A stretch of 64,000 nucleotides of DNA from Paracoccaceae bacterium (GCA_020832445.1 JAFIEO010000085.1:42956-106955); one strand, 5' to 3'. Shown: positions 18,503 through 27,002, counted from the stretch's first letter. The notes: a model not told the origin generated them from the letters alone. A program made the numbers and translations.

Positions 18503-18516
18503 TTGATGCCAGTCAA
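18503..18516. promoter_or_regulatory. FNR/FnrL-type box
   Basis: TTGATGCCAGTCAA fits TTGAY-N4-RTCAA, the pattern recognised by FNR/FnrL/FixK proteins in this group. It is in the fpr/lrp divergent region, 70 bases from the fpr start and 127 from the Lrp-type start. Confidence 0.55.
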
Positions 18517-18642
18517 CATCAATCGGTGCATATTGCCGCAGCACATAACCTGTTGCAGAAGATATTTCCATTTCATAGGATCAGAAAATAAAAATTCGGG
18601 AAACTGTCCCACCGGACCCGTGATTGAGGAGAAAACAGACCA

Positions 18643-19119
18643 ATGCCAAACAGTCTGGACGATCTGGACAGGCGCATTCTGCGTGAACTTCAGGACGATG
18701 CAAGCCAGTCGCTTGATGAAATTGCGCGCAAAGTCGGGTCCAGCAAGACACCGGTATGGAATCGGGTGCGCAAGCTGCGCGCGGCCGGTGTCATCACGCG
18801 CCAGACCGTGCTTCTGGACCCCGAAGCACTGGGGCTGGAGGCCTGTTTCTTTGTTCTGGTGCGCACCGCAGCCCATGAAGCCGATTGGCAGCAACGGTTC
18901 CTGCACGCCGTTCGCGCGCGCCCCGAAGTGATGGAGGCCCACCGCCTTGCAGGCGATATTGACTATATCCTGAAAGTGCGCGTCCCCAATGCCCGCGCCT
19001 ATGACAGGTTCTATCAGGCCCTTATATCACAGGTTAGCATCCACAAGGTCACGTCTTTATTGTCGATGGAAGAAATCAAGGCGACGACAATTCTGCCGCT
19101 GGGGGATGATGGCGCGTGA
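18643..19119 (+). CDS. Lrp/AsnC-family transcriptional regulator
   Basis: A 158-residue regulator starting MPNSLDDLDRRILRELQDD behind a GAGGAGAAAAC ribosome site. The helix-turn-helix is SLDEIARKVGSSKTPVWNRVRKL. The C-terminal RAM/AsnC effector domain contains HRLAGDIDYILKVRVPNARAYDRF and the typical end HKVTSLLSMEEIK...LPL. Lrp-type proteins sense amino acids and usually act on adjacent genes. No clear target is adjacent except fpr (divergent) and the SH3-type gene 40 bases downstream. Confidence 0.9.
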   Translation: MPNSLDDLDRRILRELQDDASQSLDEIARKVGSSKTPVWNRVRKLRAAGVITRQTVLLDPEALGLEACFFVLVRTAAHEADWQQRFLHAVRARPEVMEAHRLAGDIDYILKVRVPNARAYDRFYQALISQVSIHKVTSLLSMEEIKATTILPLGDDGA

Positions 19120-19159
19120 TCGCGCGCGTCCCATAGTGCCGGACTGGAAAAGGTGAAAC

Positions 19160-19780
19160 ATGCTAAGATTAATGCAATCCGTTGTTGTATCGGTCGTTCT
19201 GGCGTCGGCGGCGCCGCTGTCAGCGCAGGAATACCCGCAATTGTTCAACGTGATCGATGTGGCGTCAGACGATGTTCTGAACATCCGTCAGGAACCGTCG
19301 GCCAGCAGCGATGTTATCGGCACTTTTGCACCCGATGCGACCGGGGTGGAAGTGATCATGTTGAACAACACCCTTCGTTGGGGGTTGGTGAACCATAATG
19401 AAGGCACCGGCTGGGTGTTCATGCGGTATATGCAGGGACAGGGTCAGCCGATTGATCATTACAACATGCCGGTCGGGCTGTCGTGTTTCGGAACCGAACC
19501 ATTCTGGTCGCTGTATAGTGAAGATGGCATCTGGCACTATGACAGCCTGAACGACCCGCCTGCGGAACTGGAGATTGACATCGCGCAAGACAGCGGGATC
19601 GCGCAGGATTTCCGCAGAATGGTGCGTCTGACGGGGCCGGATGGTCCCGCGACAGCGTTTATCTACCCGGCGGCGTGCAACGATGGCATGAGTGATCTTG
19701 CCTTTGGCCTGTCAATTTCACTGATGACAGGCCCTTCCGCGCCAATGCTGAACGGATGTTGCAGCCTTAGCGCGAAATGA
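19160..19780 (+). CDS. periplasmic SH3-domain protein (COG3650/COG4991-like)
   Basis: A 206-residue exported protein. The signal peptide is MLRLMQSVVVSVVLASAAPLSAQE. A bacterial SH3 domain follows (about residues 28-85: DDVLNIRQEPSASSDVIGTF ... TGWVFMRYM). The C-terminal domain has the FGTEPFWSLYSEDG signature found in COG3650-type envelope proteins, and paired cysteines. SH3_3 domains often bind peptidoglycan or other envelope partners; no enzyme activity is indicated. Confidence 0.8.
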   Translation: MLRLMQSVVVSVVLASAAPLSAQEYPQLFNVIDVASDDVLNIRQEPSASSDVIGTFAPDATGVEVIMLNNTLRWGLVNHNEGTGWVFMRYMQGQGQPIDHYNMPVGLSCFGTEPFWSLYSEDGIWHYDSLNDPPAELEIDIAQDSGIAQDFRRMVRLTGPDGPATAFIYPAACNDGMSDLAFGLSISLMTGPSAPMLNGCCSLSAK

Positions 19781-19802
19781 GCATGCCGCCCTTGGCCAAC
19801 CA

Positions 19803-20972
19803 TCACAATGGCGTGCCGGTATAGCCTTCGGCAAACAACTTGCGTGCGGACGGGTCGGTGGCCAGCATCTCAAGCTCGACCCGCTGCATCTGGCGGTCAT
19901 AGTCGGAATGCTCGGGAAAGCTGTGCATCATGGTGGTGACAGACCATGAAAACCGCATGGCCTTCCAGATACGTGCCAATGCTTTTTGTGAATAGCCGTC
20001 CAGCCCGCTTGGATCGTTGTCATTGTAATGGGCAAGCAGCCCTTGCGACAGATAATGAACATCCGACGTGGCAAGGTTCAGGCCCTTGGCCCCTGTCGGG
20101 GGCACAATATGCGCCGCATCCCCGCACAGGAACAACGCCCCCCAACGCAGCGGTTCGGACACGAAACTGCGCAACGGCGCGATAGATTTCTCGATCGACG
20201 GACCTGTGACCAGATCAGCGGCGACATCTTGCGGCAGGCGCGCTTTCAATTCGGCCCAGAACGCATTGTCGGACCAGTCTTCGACCTTGTCGGTCAGGGG
20301 AACCTGAATGTAGTAACGCGACAGCATCTCGTTGCGCATGGACGCCAGCGCAAACCCGCGCGGATGGTTGGCGTAGATCAGTTCATCGCGCACAGGCGGC
20401 GTCTCAGACAACACGCCCAGCCAGCCGAACGGATACACTTTTTCATATTCGCGGCGCACATCATCAGGGATCGTGCGGCGGCTGACACCGTGAAACCCGT
20501 CGCAACCGGCAATGAAATCACACTCCAGCCGGTGCGATGTGCCATCTTTGTCCCATGTCACATAGGGCGCGGCCCCCTTTACGTCATGCAAAACCACATT
20601 CTCGACACCGTGAATATGGGCCGCGCCCAGCGCGTCCTGCGCCTCGTACAGGTCGCGTGTTACTTCGGTCTGTCCATAGACCATGACCTTGTGACCACAG
20701 GCTTCCTGAAAATCCACGCGGATCATCTGCTGGTCACTGCTTAGATAACAGCCATGATGTGCGAACCCTTCGCGGTCCATCCGTTCGCCAGCGCCTGCCT
20801 GATGCAACAGATCGACAGTGGACCGTTCCAGAACGCCCGCACGAATACGCGACAACACATGCTCGCGGCTTTGGCGTTCCAGCACAACAGTCCCAATTCC
20901 CGCCTTGTTCAGCAGTTGCGACAGCAACAACCCCGACGGCCCACCCCCGATGATGGCAACCTGCGTGCGCAT
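19803..20972 (-). CDS. pobA: 4-hydroxybenzoate 3-monooxygenase
   Basis: A 389-residue FAD hydroxylase of normal length for PobA. The FAD motif is VAIIGGGPSGLLLSQLL at the N-terminus, the mid-protein DG motif is in AGCDGFHGVSRR, and the GD motif is LCGDAAHIVPPTGAKGLNLA. The N-terminal RIRAGVLERSTVDLL is characteristic of this enzyme. It converts 4-hydroxybenzoate with NADPH and O2 to protocatechuate, the substrate of the pca operon 3.5 kb away. It is divergent from the AraC-type regulator, as is common for pobA/pobR pairs. Confidence 0.95.
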   Translation of the reverse strand: MRTQVAIIGGGPSGLLLSQLLNKAGIGTVVLERQSREHVLSRIRAGVLERSTVDLLHQAGAGERMDREGFAHHGCYLSSDQQMIRVDFQEACGHKVMVYGQTEVTRDLYEAQDALGAAHIHGVENVVLHDVKGAAPYVTWDKDGTSHRLECDFIAGCDGFHGVSRRTIPDDVRREYEKVYPFGWLGVLSETPPVRDELIYANHPRGFALASMRNEMLSRYYIQVPLTDKVEDWSDNAFWAELKARLPQDVAADLVTGPSIEKSIAPLRSFVSEPLRWGALFLCGDAAHIVPPTGAKGLNLATSDVHYLSQGLLAHYNDNDPSGLDGYSQKALARIWKAMRFSWSVTTMMHSFPEHSDYDRQMQRVELEMLATDPSARKLFAEGYTGTPL

Positions 20973-21071
20973 GAAACATCCTTCCCATAATTTCTTTATC
21001 TGATGCTCATATTATACGCGGGCGTCACAACAGGAATGGATTAGTCAGGCCATTTATGGTATTATTACGCC

Positions 21072-21935
21072 ATGCAACCCCAAATACATCCGACACAGGA
21101 CATACCCGCCTGGCACTTGTATGGCGAACGCGCACCATTCCCTGATCTGGTGCATATGGAACGCATAATTGACCGTGCCGCCGGGCTTGACTGGCAGATA
21201 AGGCCGCATCGGCACACACATCTGTTGCAGATTTTTCTGTTGCTATCCGGCCAGATCACCTTTCATGCCGAAGGGCTACAGCGCAGCCTTGCCCCCCCCG
21301 TTGCACTATGCCTGCCGCCGACTGCGGTTCACGGGTTCGACTTTTCGGCGGGAACAGAAGGGTGGGTGCTTAGTCTGCCTGTGCAGAACTTTCCCGAATT
21401 TCTGGCCGATGGGGCGGAACTGGCATTCATTTTACAAGCGCCTGCGGCATTCACCCCTGGCACAGCGGTTCATGACAGTTTTATGCGGCTGTTTGATGTC
21501 TGGTCGGGCAACGGCCGTTTTCGCAATACAGAGTTGCGCTGCGTGTTGGGGCAGATTCTGTGCACGTTGTTCAGGGACCAAGGCATACCGCCCGCCGCTG
21601 ATCTGAAGCGCAGCGACCCCAGAATTACCAAATTCCAGTCATTGATTGGCGCGCATGCCAGCGCGCATTGGGCAGTGTCGCGCTATGCACACGAACTGGG
21701 TATGTCGACACGCAATCTGGGCCGGTTGTGCAAACAGCACACAGGGCTGTCCCCGCAGGCCATGATCGAGGCCCATCTGATGCGTGAAGCCGCCCGCCTT
21801 CTGGCCTATACCCGGATGAGCGCGCAAAGCATTGCCCACAGGTTGGGATATGATGACCCCAGCTATTTCAACCGGCGCTTCCGGGCCTTTGCGAACATGT
21901 CGCCGGGCGCATACCGGCGCAGGCTGGAGCAATAG
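21072..21935 (+). CDS. pobR: AraC-family regulator of 4-hydroxybenzoate hydroxylase
   Basis: A 287-residue regulator with an N-terminal cupin-like sensor (HRHTHLLQIFLLLSGQITFHAEG) and a C-terminal AraC DNA-binding domain with two helix-turn-helices (VSRYAHELGMSTRNLGRLCK and MSAQSIAHRLGYDDPSYFNRRF). It is divergent from pobA, separated by 99 bases. AraC-type PobR proteins activate pobA in response to 4-hydroxybenzoate; the assignment rests on family type and position. Confidence 0.85.
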   Translation: MQPQIHPTQDIPAWHLYGERAPFPDLVHMERIIDRAAGLDWQIRPHRHTHLLQIFLLLSGQITFHAEGLQRSLAPPVALCLPPTAVHGFDFSAGTEGWVLSLPVQNFPEFLADGAELAFILQAPAAFTPGTAVHDSFMRLFDVWSGNGRFRNTELRCVLGQILCTLFRDQGIPPAADLKRSDPRITKFQSLIGAHASAHWAVSRYAHELGMSTRNLGRLCKQHTGLSPQAMIEAHLMREAARLLAYTRMSAQSIAHRLGYDDPSYFNRRFRAFANMSPGAYRRRLEQ

Positions 21936-22139
21936 AAAGATCACGCCACGCTGGGATGCACAGAGGCGTTTGGGCCTGAAGCTGCCCTTTGCATTGGGAT
22001 GAAGCCCGCGCCGTCGGTGGGCCGGGGATTGCCGATCCAACGCTTGAGACGCGCAGTTTATGTCGGCTGCATACTCCTGAGATCAAAGGCTTGGCTTACC
22101 ATCAGAATAATTGGCAGGCCGCGGGACGGCCCACCGATA

Positions 22140-22169
22140 GCGCGGCGGCCTTCGGCCTTTGCTCCGCGC
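22140..22169. terminator. possible bidirectional terminator hairpin between pobR and pcaB
   Basis: GCGCGG (22140-22145) pairs with CCGCGC (22164-22169), with an inner GGCC-TTC-GGCC stem. It lies in the 270-base gap between the convergent pobR and pcaB. The rest of the gap has no supported gene. Confidence 0.35.
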
Positions 22170-22205
22170 CTTGGGGCAGTCCAATGATCGCAAAAGGCCA
22201 CACAC

Positions 22206-23528
22206 CTACCGGCGTTGGGCCAAGATACGGGTGCGCATGACTTCGGACGCGGCAAGCTGGGATTGCGCGGATAATGTCGCAGTCCAGTCGGTCACCCCCC
22301 GGGAGGCATCGAGCAGGTCCAGCGCCTGCGGCAGTGAAATCCCGTCTTCACGCGCGCGCGCAAGTGCGGCCTTGACCACGTCCTGCGCTTCGGGGCGCGG
22401 CATATATGCGGCCAATGCGAAACTTGCGGCCTCTGCCAATGCGGCCCCATTTCCGGCGTCCAGTTGCGCAGCCATGCGCGCAGGATCAGCCGTCACACTT
22501 TGGATCAGGCCCAGCGCGTGGCGCAGCGCGGCGGCAGTTGCGCTGCTCATTTGCGGCAAGGCCAGCCATTCCAGCGCCCATGCGGCCCCGTCACGTTCTT
22601 CCAGCGGGCTGGCCGCGCGGGCAAGGGCGGGCTGCAAACAGGCGGTCCAGTCGGCCAGCGTGATAACAGCCTCGGCGGCGACAGGGTTTGATTTCTGGGG
22701 CATCGTGGACGACCCGCCCCCTTGTCCGGCGCGGGCCTCGGATATTTCGGACCGGCCCATAATGACCAGATCACGCGCCGCTTTCGCCAGTGCGGCCGAC
22801 ACCGCAGCCAACCAGCCGCCAAGTGCAACAATGGCCGAACGGTCGGTATGCCAGCAAGGGCCATCCGCCAGATCCAACTGCTGCGCCAGGGCGGCAGACA
22901 GCGCCGCCGCATGCCCCCCGACGGAACTGGCAGACCCGGACGCGCCACCAAATTGCACGCGCAACAAACGTGCACGCAAGTCAGGCAATGCCTGTTCCAA
23001 CGCGATCAACGGCTGCGCCCATGTGGCGATGCGCAAACCAAAACTGATGGGCGTGGCCACCTGACTGCGCGTGCGCCCCGCCATCAGCGTTTGCGCATGT
23101 CCATCACTTGCCGATTGCAGCGCGTCCAGCACCTGCGCAACCCGCGCGGCCAGCATATCCAGCATATCGCGCCATTGCAGGGCATGCGCGCAATCGACAA
23201 TATCCTGACTGGTCGCGCCCCAATGCACGAACTGGCCATCCTGTCCCAGTTCGGCCTGCAAACGCTTGACCAATGCCGGCACCGGAACACCGGCAGCGGC
23301 AGTTCCCGCACCCAGATTCTGCGGGTCGATCTGGGTTTGCGACAACACACACGATATGCGGTCGGCGCTGTCCTGCGGGATAAGCCCCACCTTGCCGCAA
23401 GCGCGGGCCAAGGCCCCCTCGACCGTGATCATATGCGCCACAAAACGGGTTTCAGACAGGATTTCAGCCGCGTCTGCGTCCCCCAGCAATGGCCCTAACA
23501 GCGCGCTGTCAAACGGACTGGGCGTCAT
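22206..23528 (-). CDS. pcaB: 3-carboxy-cis,cis-muconate cycloisomerase
   Basis: A 440-residue member of the fumarase/aspartase superfamily. The diagnostic loop GSSTMPQKSNPV holds the catalytic serine region, and WGATSQDIVD and TLMAGRTRSQVATP match cycloisomerases. I place the start at 23528, where ATG overlaps the stop of the keto-acid cleavage gene (ATGA); the open frame extends 14 codons further without support. The enzyme converts 3-carboxymuconate to 4-carboxymuconolactone, between PcaHG and PcaC. It is the last gene of the pca operon. Confidence 0.93.
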   Translation of the reverse strand: MTPSPFDSALLGPLLGDADAAEILSETRFVAHMITVEGALARACGKVGLIPQDSADRISCVLSQTQIDPQNLGAGTAAAGVPVPALVKRLQAELGQDGQFVHWGATSQDIVDCAHALQWRDMLDMLAARVAQVLDALQSASDGHAQTLMAGRTRSQVATPISFGLRIATWAQPLIALEQALPDLRARLLRVQFGGASGSASSVGGHAAALSAALAQQLDLADGPCWHTDRSAIVALGGWLAAVSAALAKAARDLVIMGRSEISEARAGQGGGSSTMPQKSNPVAAEAVITLADWTACLQPALARAASPLEERDGAAWALEWLALPQMSSATAAALRHALGLIQSVTADPARMAAQLDAGNGAALAEAASFALAAYMPRPEAQDVVKAALARAREDGISLPQALDLLDASRGVTDWTATLSAQSQLAASEVMRTRILAQRR

Positions 23529-24358
23529 GTGCGCGAAGGCAGGTTCAGAATGTCGCGCGCCTGTTGCCATGTCGCAACCGGGCGATCATATTTCGTGCAC
23601 AGTTCCGCCACACGCGCCACCAATGCGGCATTGGAGGGCGCCAGCCGGTCACGGTCCAGCCGCACATTGTCTTCCAGCCCGGTGCGGGTATGCCCGCCGC
23701 GCGCGATGGCCCATTCATTCACCACAATCTGGTTCGGGCCAATGCCCGCCGCACACCATAACGCATCAGGGGCAAAGCGTTTCAGCGTTTCGATATAGAT
23801 GTCCAGAATACGCTCATCCGCGATCATGGCGTTTTTCACACCCATGACGAATTGCACATAAAGCGGCTGTTTCAAACGCCCGTCGCCCGCCATCTTGGCG
23901 GCCTGAATGATATGCGACAAATCGAATGCCTCTATCTCGGGCATGACATCGTATTTCAGCATCTCGGATGCCAGCCAGTCCACCAGATCAGGCGGGTTTT
24001 CATACACGCGTGTCGGAAAATTATTCGACCCCACCGACAGCGACGCCATGTCGGGGCGCAAGGGCAACATGCCACCGCGCGCCTGACCCGCCCCCGAACG
24101 CCCGCCGGTGGATAGCTGGATGATCATGCCGGGGCAGTGTTTCTCCAGCCCCTCTTTCAGGCGCGCGAATTTATCGGGATCCGAAGACGGGGTTTCATCA
24201 TCATTACGCACATGGCAATGCGCAATGCTGGCGCCCGCCTCGAACGCTTCTTGCGTGCTTTCAATCTGTTCGGCAATGGTCACCGGCACGGCGGGGTTAT
24301 TCGCCTTGGTCGGCACCGAACCGGTGATGGCCACAGCGATGATGCAAGGATTGGTCAT
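23525..24358 (-). CDS. beta-keto-acid cleavage enzyme (BKACE, DUF849 family)
   Basis: A 277-residue TIM-barrel protein of the 3-keto-5-aminohexanoate cleavage family. The zinc-binding HCHVR motif, QLSTGGRSG and MLPLRPDMASLSVGSNNFP are readable. Family members react a beta-keto acid with acetyl-CoA to give acetoacetate and a new acyl-CoA. Here the gene sits between pcaG and pcaB, and no pcaI, pcaJ or pcaF gene is present in the window. With 3-oxoadipate as substrate the products would be acetoacetate and succinyl-CoA, finishing the pathway in one step. The family is certain; this substrate is inferred. Confidence 0.88.
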   Translation of the reverse strand: MTNPCIIAVAITGSVPTKANNPAVPVTIAEQIESTQEAFEAGASIAHCHVRNDDETPSSDPDKFARLKEGLEKHCPGMIIQLSTGGRSGAGQARGGMLPLRPDMASLSVGSNNFPTRVYENPPDLVDWLASEMLKYDVMPEIEAFDLSHIIQAAKMAGDGRLKQPLYVQFVMGVKNAMIADERILDIYIETLKRFAPDALWCAAGIGPNQIVVNEWAIARGGHTRTGLEDNVRLDRDRLAPSNAALVARVAELCTKYDRPVATWQQARDILNLPSRT

Positions 24359-24398
24359 GACGGTTAAGTCCTTTATTCGCGCGCGTTGATGTCACGCA

Positions 24399-24430
24399 CC
24401 TTGCCCTGTGGCTGCTGCCGCAGGGCAAGG
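24399..24430 (-). terminator. strong intercistronic hairpin between pcaG and the BKACE gene
   Basis: CCTTGCCCTG (24399-24408) is the exact complement of CAGGGCAAGG (24421-24430). The inner bases extend the stem to about 14 pairs with a 4-base loop. It lies in the 83-base gap after pcaG and has no T-run. It could be an attenuator, an mRNA processing site or a 3' stabiliser. Confidence 0.5.
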
Positions 24431-24441
24431 CGCAGGTCTGC

Positions 24442-25041
24442 TTACATGTCCAGAAACACGGTTTCGCCATCGCCTTGCAAGCGAATATCAAACCTGTATT
24501 GCCCCGGGCCGGTCTTTTTGGCGATCAGCGTGTCCACACGCGGGCGCTGCTCAATACGCGCCAGAATGGGGTCTGTGCTGTTATCCTCATCCTCAAAGTA
24601 GATGCGGGTTTGCAGGCCGATATTGATGCCGCGCGCCACGATCCACAGGGCGATATGCGGCGCTTGCAGGGTGCCGTCGCTGGTGGCAACACGCCCCGGT
24701 TTGACGGTGCGCAGACGAAATTCGCCGCTTTCCGCATCGGCCGCGAACCGGCAAAACCCCGAAACCTTGGGGTCGGCGCCGTCCTGCCCTGCAAATTTGC
24801 CCTGTGCATCCGGCTGCCAGCTTTCGATCAGCGCATCGCGCATGGCCCAGCCCGTTCCATCATAGACAGAGCCTGTAATCTCGATCACATCGCCTTGCGC
24901 ACCTTCTGCAATCGGGCTTGTGCCGAATTCATCGTCAAAGGTTTCTGCGTTGCCCGCATAGGTCGGCATCATACCGATATGCACATAGGGTCCGGCGGTC
25001 TGCGACGGGGTTTCTTGCAGCATGTCAAGTTTCTGAACCAT
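24442..25041 (-). CDS. pcaG: protocatechuate 3,4-dioxygenase, alpha subunit
   Basis: A 199-residue subunit starting MVQKLDMLQETPSQTAGPYV, typical for PcaG. The start at 25041 lies 2 bases after the pcaH stop; the open frame runs back to 25209 but overlaps pcaH. The SQTAGPYVHIG, WQPDAQGKF and FCRFAADAESGEFRLRTVKPG segments follow the intradiol dioxygenase fold. The alpha subunit lacks the iron ligands but shapes the active site with PcaH. The complex opens the protocatechuate ring between its hydroxyls to 3-carboxy-cis,cis-muconate. Confidence 0.95.
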   Translation of the reverse strand: MVQKLDMLQETPSQTAGPYVHIGMMPTYAGNAETFDDEFGTSPIAEGAQGDVIEITGSVYDGTGWAMRDALIESWQPDAQGKFAGQDGADPKVSGFCRFAADAESGEFRLRTVKPGRVATSDGTLQAPHIALWIVARGINIGLQTRIYFEDEDNSTDPILARIEQRPRVDTLIAKKTGPGQYRFDIRLQGDGETVFLDM

Positions 25042-25043
25042 GA

Positions 25044-25769
25044 TCACATCCCTTCCGGTTTGTTTTCGAACATGCTTTGGCGGCGGCCCCGCAGCACGAT
25101 GTCGAACTTGTAGGCCAGATAATCCAGCGGTTTCGACGCCGCCATATCCAGCGGGGCCACCAAGCGATCCAGTTGTGCACGGTCCTTGATGGTTGCCGCG
25201 ATCGGGCACATCGGGATTAGCGGGTCGCCCTCAAAGTACATCTGGGTGATCAGGCGCTGGCCAAAGCTGTGGCCAAATACCGAAATATGGATATGCATGG
25301 GCCGCCAGTCATTGCCGCGGTTCGGCCAGGGATAGGCGCCTGGGCGAATGGTCAGGAACTGGTAGCGCCCCTGCGCGTCCGTCAGCGTGCGGCCACATCC
25401 GCCGAAATTGGGGTCAAGCGGGGCCAGATAGCCATCTTTCTTATGGCGGTAACGCCCGCCCGCATTGGCCTGCCAGATTTCAACAAGCGTGTCGGGCACA
25501 GCGCGGCCATGTTCATCCAGCACGCGCCCATGCATCAAAATACGTTCGCCCACTGCGGGGGCCGCGCCGCGCGTCCAGTTCAGGATCAGGTTGTTGTCCA
25601 ACGCACCAAAACGGGCATGTCCGAAACGTGGTCCGGTTTCTTCGGACGGGGTTGAATCCATCGACAGAAGCGGCAGGTTCGGGGACCGTGTCACGCTGGT
25701 TTTATAGCCCGGGTCATAGGGGTCGGGGTGTATCGCGCGGTTGCGCGGAATCAATGGTCCATCAAGCAT
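25044..25769 (-). CDS. pcaH: protocatechuate 3,4-dioxygenase, beta subunit
   Basis: A 241-residue catalytic subunit. The intradiol signature runs from LVEIWQANAGGRYRHKKDGY to the iron-binding histidines in MHIHISVFG. The two tyrosine ligands are expected in YRHKKDGY and AYPWPN. I prefer the start at 25769 (MLDGPLIPRNRAIH), with GGAGG-like bases upstream, over the start at 25793; it overlaps pcaC by 8 bases. It works as a heteromer with PcaG, encoded immediately downstream. Confidence 0.94.
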   Translation of the reverse strand: MLDGPLIPRNRAIHPDPYDPGYKTSVTRSPNLPLLSMDSTPSEETGPRFGHARFGALDNNLILNWTRGAAPAVGERILMHGRVLDEHGRAVPDTLVEIWQANAGGRYRHKKDGYLAPLDPNFGGCGRTLTDAQGRYQFLTIRPGAYPWPNRGNDWRPMHIHISVFGHSFGQRLITQMYFEGDPLIPMCPIAATIKDRAQLDRLVAPLDMAASKPLDYLAYKFDIVLRGRRQSMFENKPEGM

Positions 25770-26148
25770 TGTCTGCCGCCTCCATCTCGGCAAAGGTGGC
25801 TTTCGCCAGTTTTATCGCGTGATTTGCACGCGGAACGCCCGCATAGATCGCAACATGCTGGAACGCTTCCATGACATCGCGCGCGCTTGCGCCGGTTTGC
25901 GCGGTTGCGCGGATATGCATGGGAATTTCTTCGAAATTGCCCGTCGCGGCCAGCAAGGCCAATGTCAGCATCGACCGTTCACGGCGGCTTATCGCATCGG
26001 ATGCCCAGACGGTGCCCCACGCGCTTTCGGTGATCAATGTCTGAAACGGTGTGTCCAGATCACTGCGGGCCGCTTCCGCACGGTCGACATGGGCATCCCC
26101 CAAAACACTGCGCCGCACCGACATTCCGGTGTCATAACGGTTGGTCAT
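25762..26148 (-). CDS. pcaC: 4-carboxymuconolactone decarboxylase
   Basis: A 128-residue protein, the normal length of stand-alone PcaC. It starts MTNRYDTGMSVRRSVLGDAHVDRAEA and carries the family core SRRERSMLTLALLAATGNFEE and AYAGVPRAN-type ending (IYAGVPRANHAIKLAK). The start at 26148 overlaps the pcaD stop by ATGA. It decarboxylates 4-carboxymuconolactone to 3-oxoadipate enol-lactone, the substrate of PcaD. Unlike some actinobacterial versions it is not fused to PcaD. Confidence 0.94.
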   Translation of the reverse strand: MTNRYDTGMSVRRSVLGDAHVDRAEAARSDLDTPFQTLITESAWGTVWASDAISRRERSMLTLALLAATGNFEEIPMHIRATAQTGASARDVMEAFQHVAIYAGVPRANHAIKLAKATFAEMEAADNA

Positions 26149-26930
26149 GCTGTCTCCTTCAGGAAAGTTGCGATCAGCGCGGCCACCCGCGCAGGGTTTT
26201 CCACACAAGGCAGGTGCCCTGCCCCGTCAATCAGATGAAACGGTGCACCCATCAAATCAGCAGTGGCCCGCACCAGTTCCGGCGGCGTTGCGCCATCCTC
26301 GCTGCCGGCCATGGCGATTGCGGGCAGATCCAGCGCGCGGGTCGCTTCCGTCAGGTCCGCGCCCGCAATTGCCGCGCAGCAGCCTGCATACCCGTCGCGC
26401 GTTGTGCGGCACAGCATGTTGCGCCACACCGCCAGCTGGTCCGCATGATCGCGGTGAAAGGCGGGCGCAAACCAGCGCGCCAGAACCCCGTCGGCAAGCG
26501 GCGCAATGCCGTTATCCTGCACGGCCTTGATGCGATCAGTCCACATCTGTTCAGGACCAATGCGCGCAGCCGTATCCATCAGCACAATGCCACGCACCAG
26601 ATCGGGGCGCGCATGGGCCAGCCCTTGGGCAATCATACCGCCAATGGACAATCCGACGATGACCGCTTTCGTGACCTGCAATTCATCCAGAACCGCCGCC
26701 AAATCCGCCACCAATGTATCCATCGTATAAGGGGCGGGCGGTGCATCCGACAGGCCATGCCCGCGCTTGTCATACCGGATCAGCCGCAGACCGTCCGGCA
26801 GCAATGGCAAAACCGCATCCCACACACGCAAGTCGGTTCCCAATGAATTGGCAAACACCACAGGAACCCCGCCCTGCGGACCTTCATCGCGGATATGCAG
26901 CACTATGTTATCGTGAATGACTGTTTTCAT
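26145..26930 (-). CDS. pcaD: 3-oxoadipate enol-lactonase
   Basis: A 261-residue alpha/beta hydrolase. The nucleophile elbow is GLSIGGMIAQ, the oxyanion region is FANSLGTDLRVWD, and the acid and histidine are in GSEDGATPP and GAGHLPCVENP. It hydrolyses 3-oxoadipate enol-lactone to 3-oxoadipate. It is the first gene of pcaDCHG-BKACE-pcaB, all translationally coupled or closely spaced. A perfect PcaQ-type palindrome lies 55 bases upstream of its start. Confidence 0.94.
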   Translation of the reverse strand: MKTVIHDNIVLHIRDEGPQGGVPVVFANSLGTDLRVWDAVLPLLPDGLRLIRYDKRGHGLSDAPPAPYTMDTLVADLAAVLDELQVTKAVIVGLSIGGMIAQGLAHARPDLVRGIVLMDTAARIGPEQMWTDRIKAVQDNGIAPLADGVLARWFAPAFHRDHADQLAVWRNMLCRTTRDGYAGCCAAIAGADLTEATRALDLPAIAMAGSEDGATPPELVRATADLMGAPFHLIDGAGHLPCVENPARVAALIATFLKETA

Positions 26931-26984
26931 ACGCGCATTTTACACATCCAGCTGCGGGATAAAATTATATTCTACGCATCATGA

Positions 26985-27002
26985 CATAACCTATAGGTTA
27001 TG
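26985..27002. promoter_or_regulatory. PcaQ-type operator of the pca operon
   Basis: CATAACCTATAGGTTATG is a perfect 18-base palindrome. Its core ATAACC-N4-GGTTAT agrees with the ATAACC-N4-GGTTAA element known for the LysR-type activator PcaQ of Sinorhizobium, from memory of published work. The position, 55-72 bases upstream of the pcaD start, suits an activator. No pcaQ gene is in the window. Confidence 0.7.

Noticed and set aside
26985..27002. MntR or DtxR operator for the metal importer
   Set aside because: The core ATAACC-N4-GGTTAT fits the PcaQ element better and lies closer to pcaD than to the importer start.
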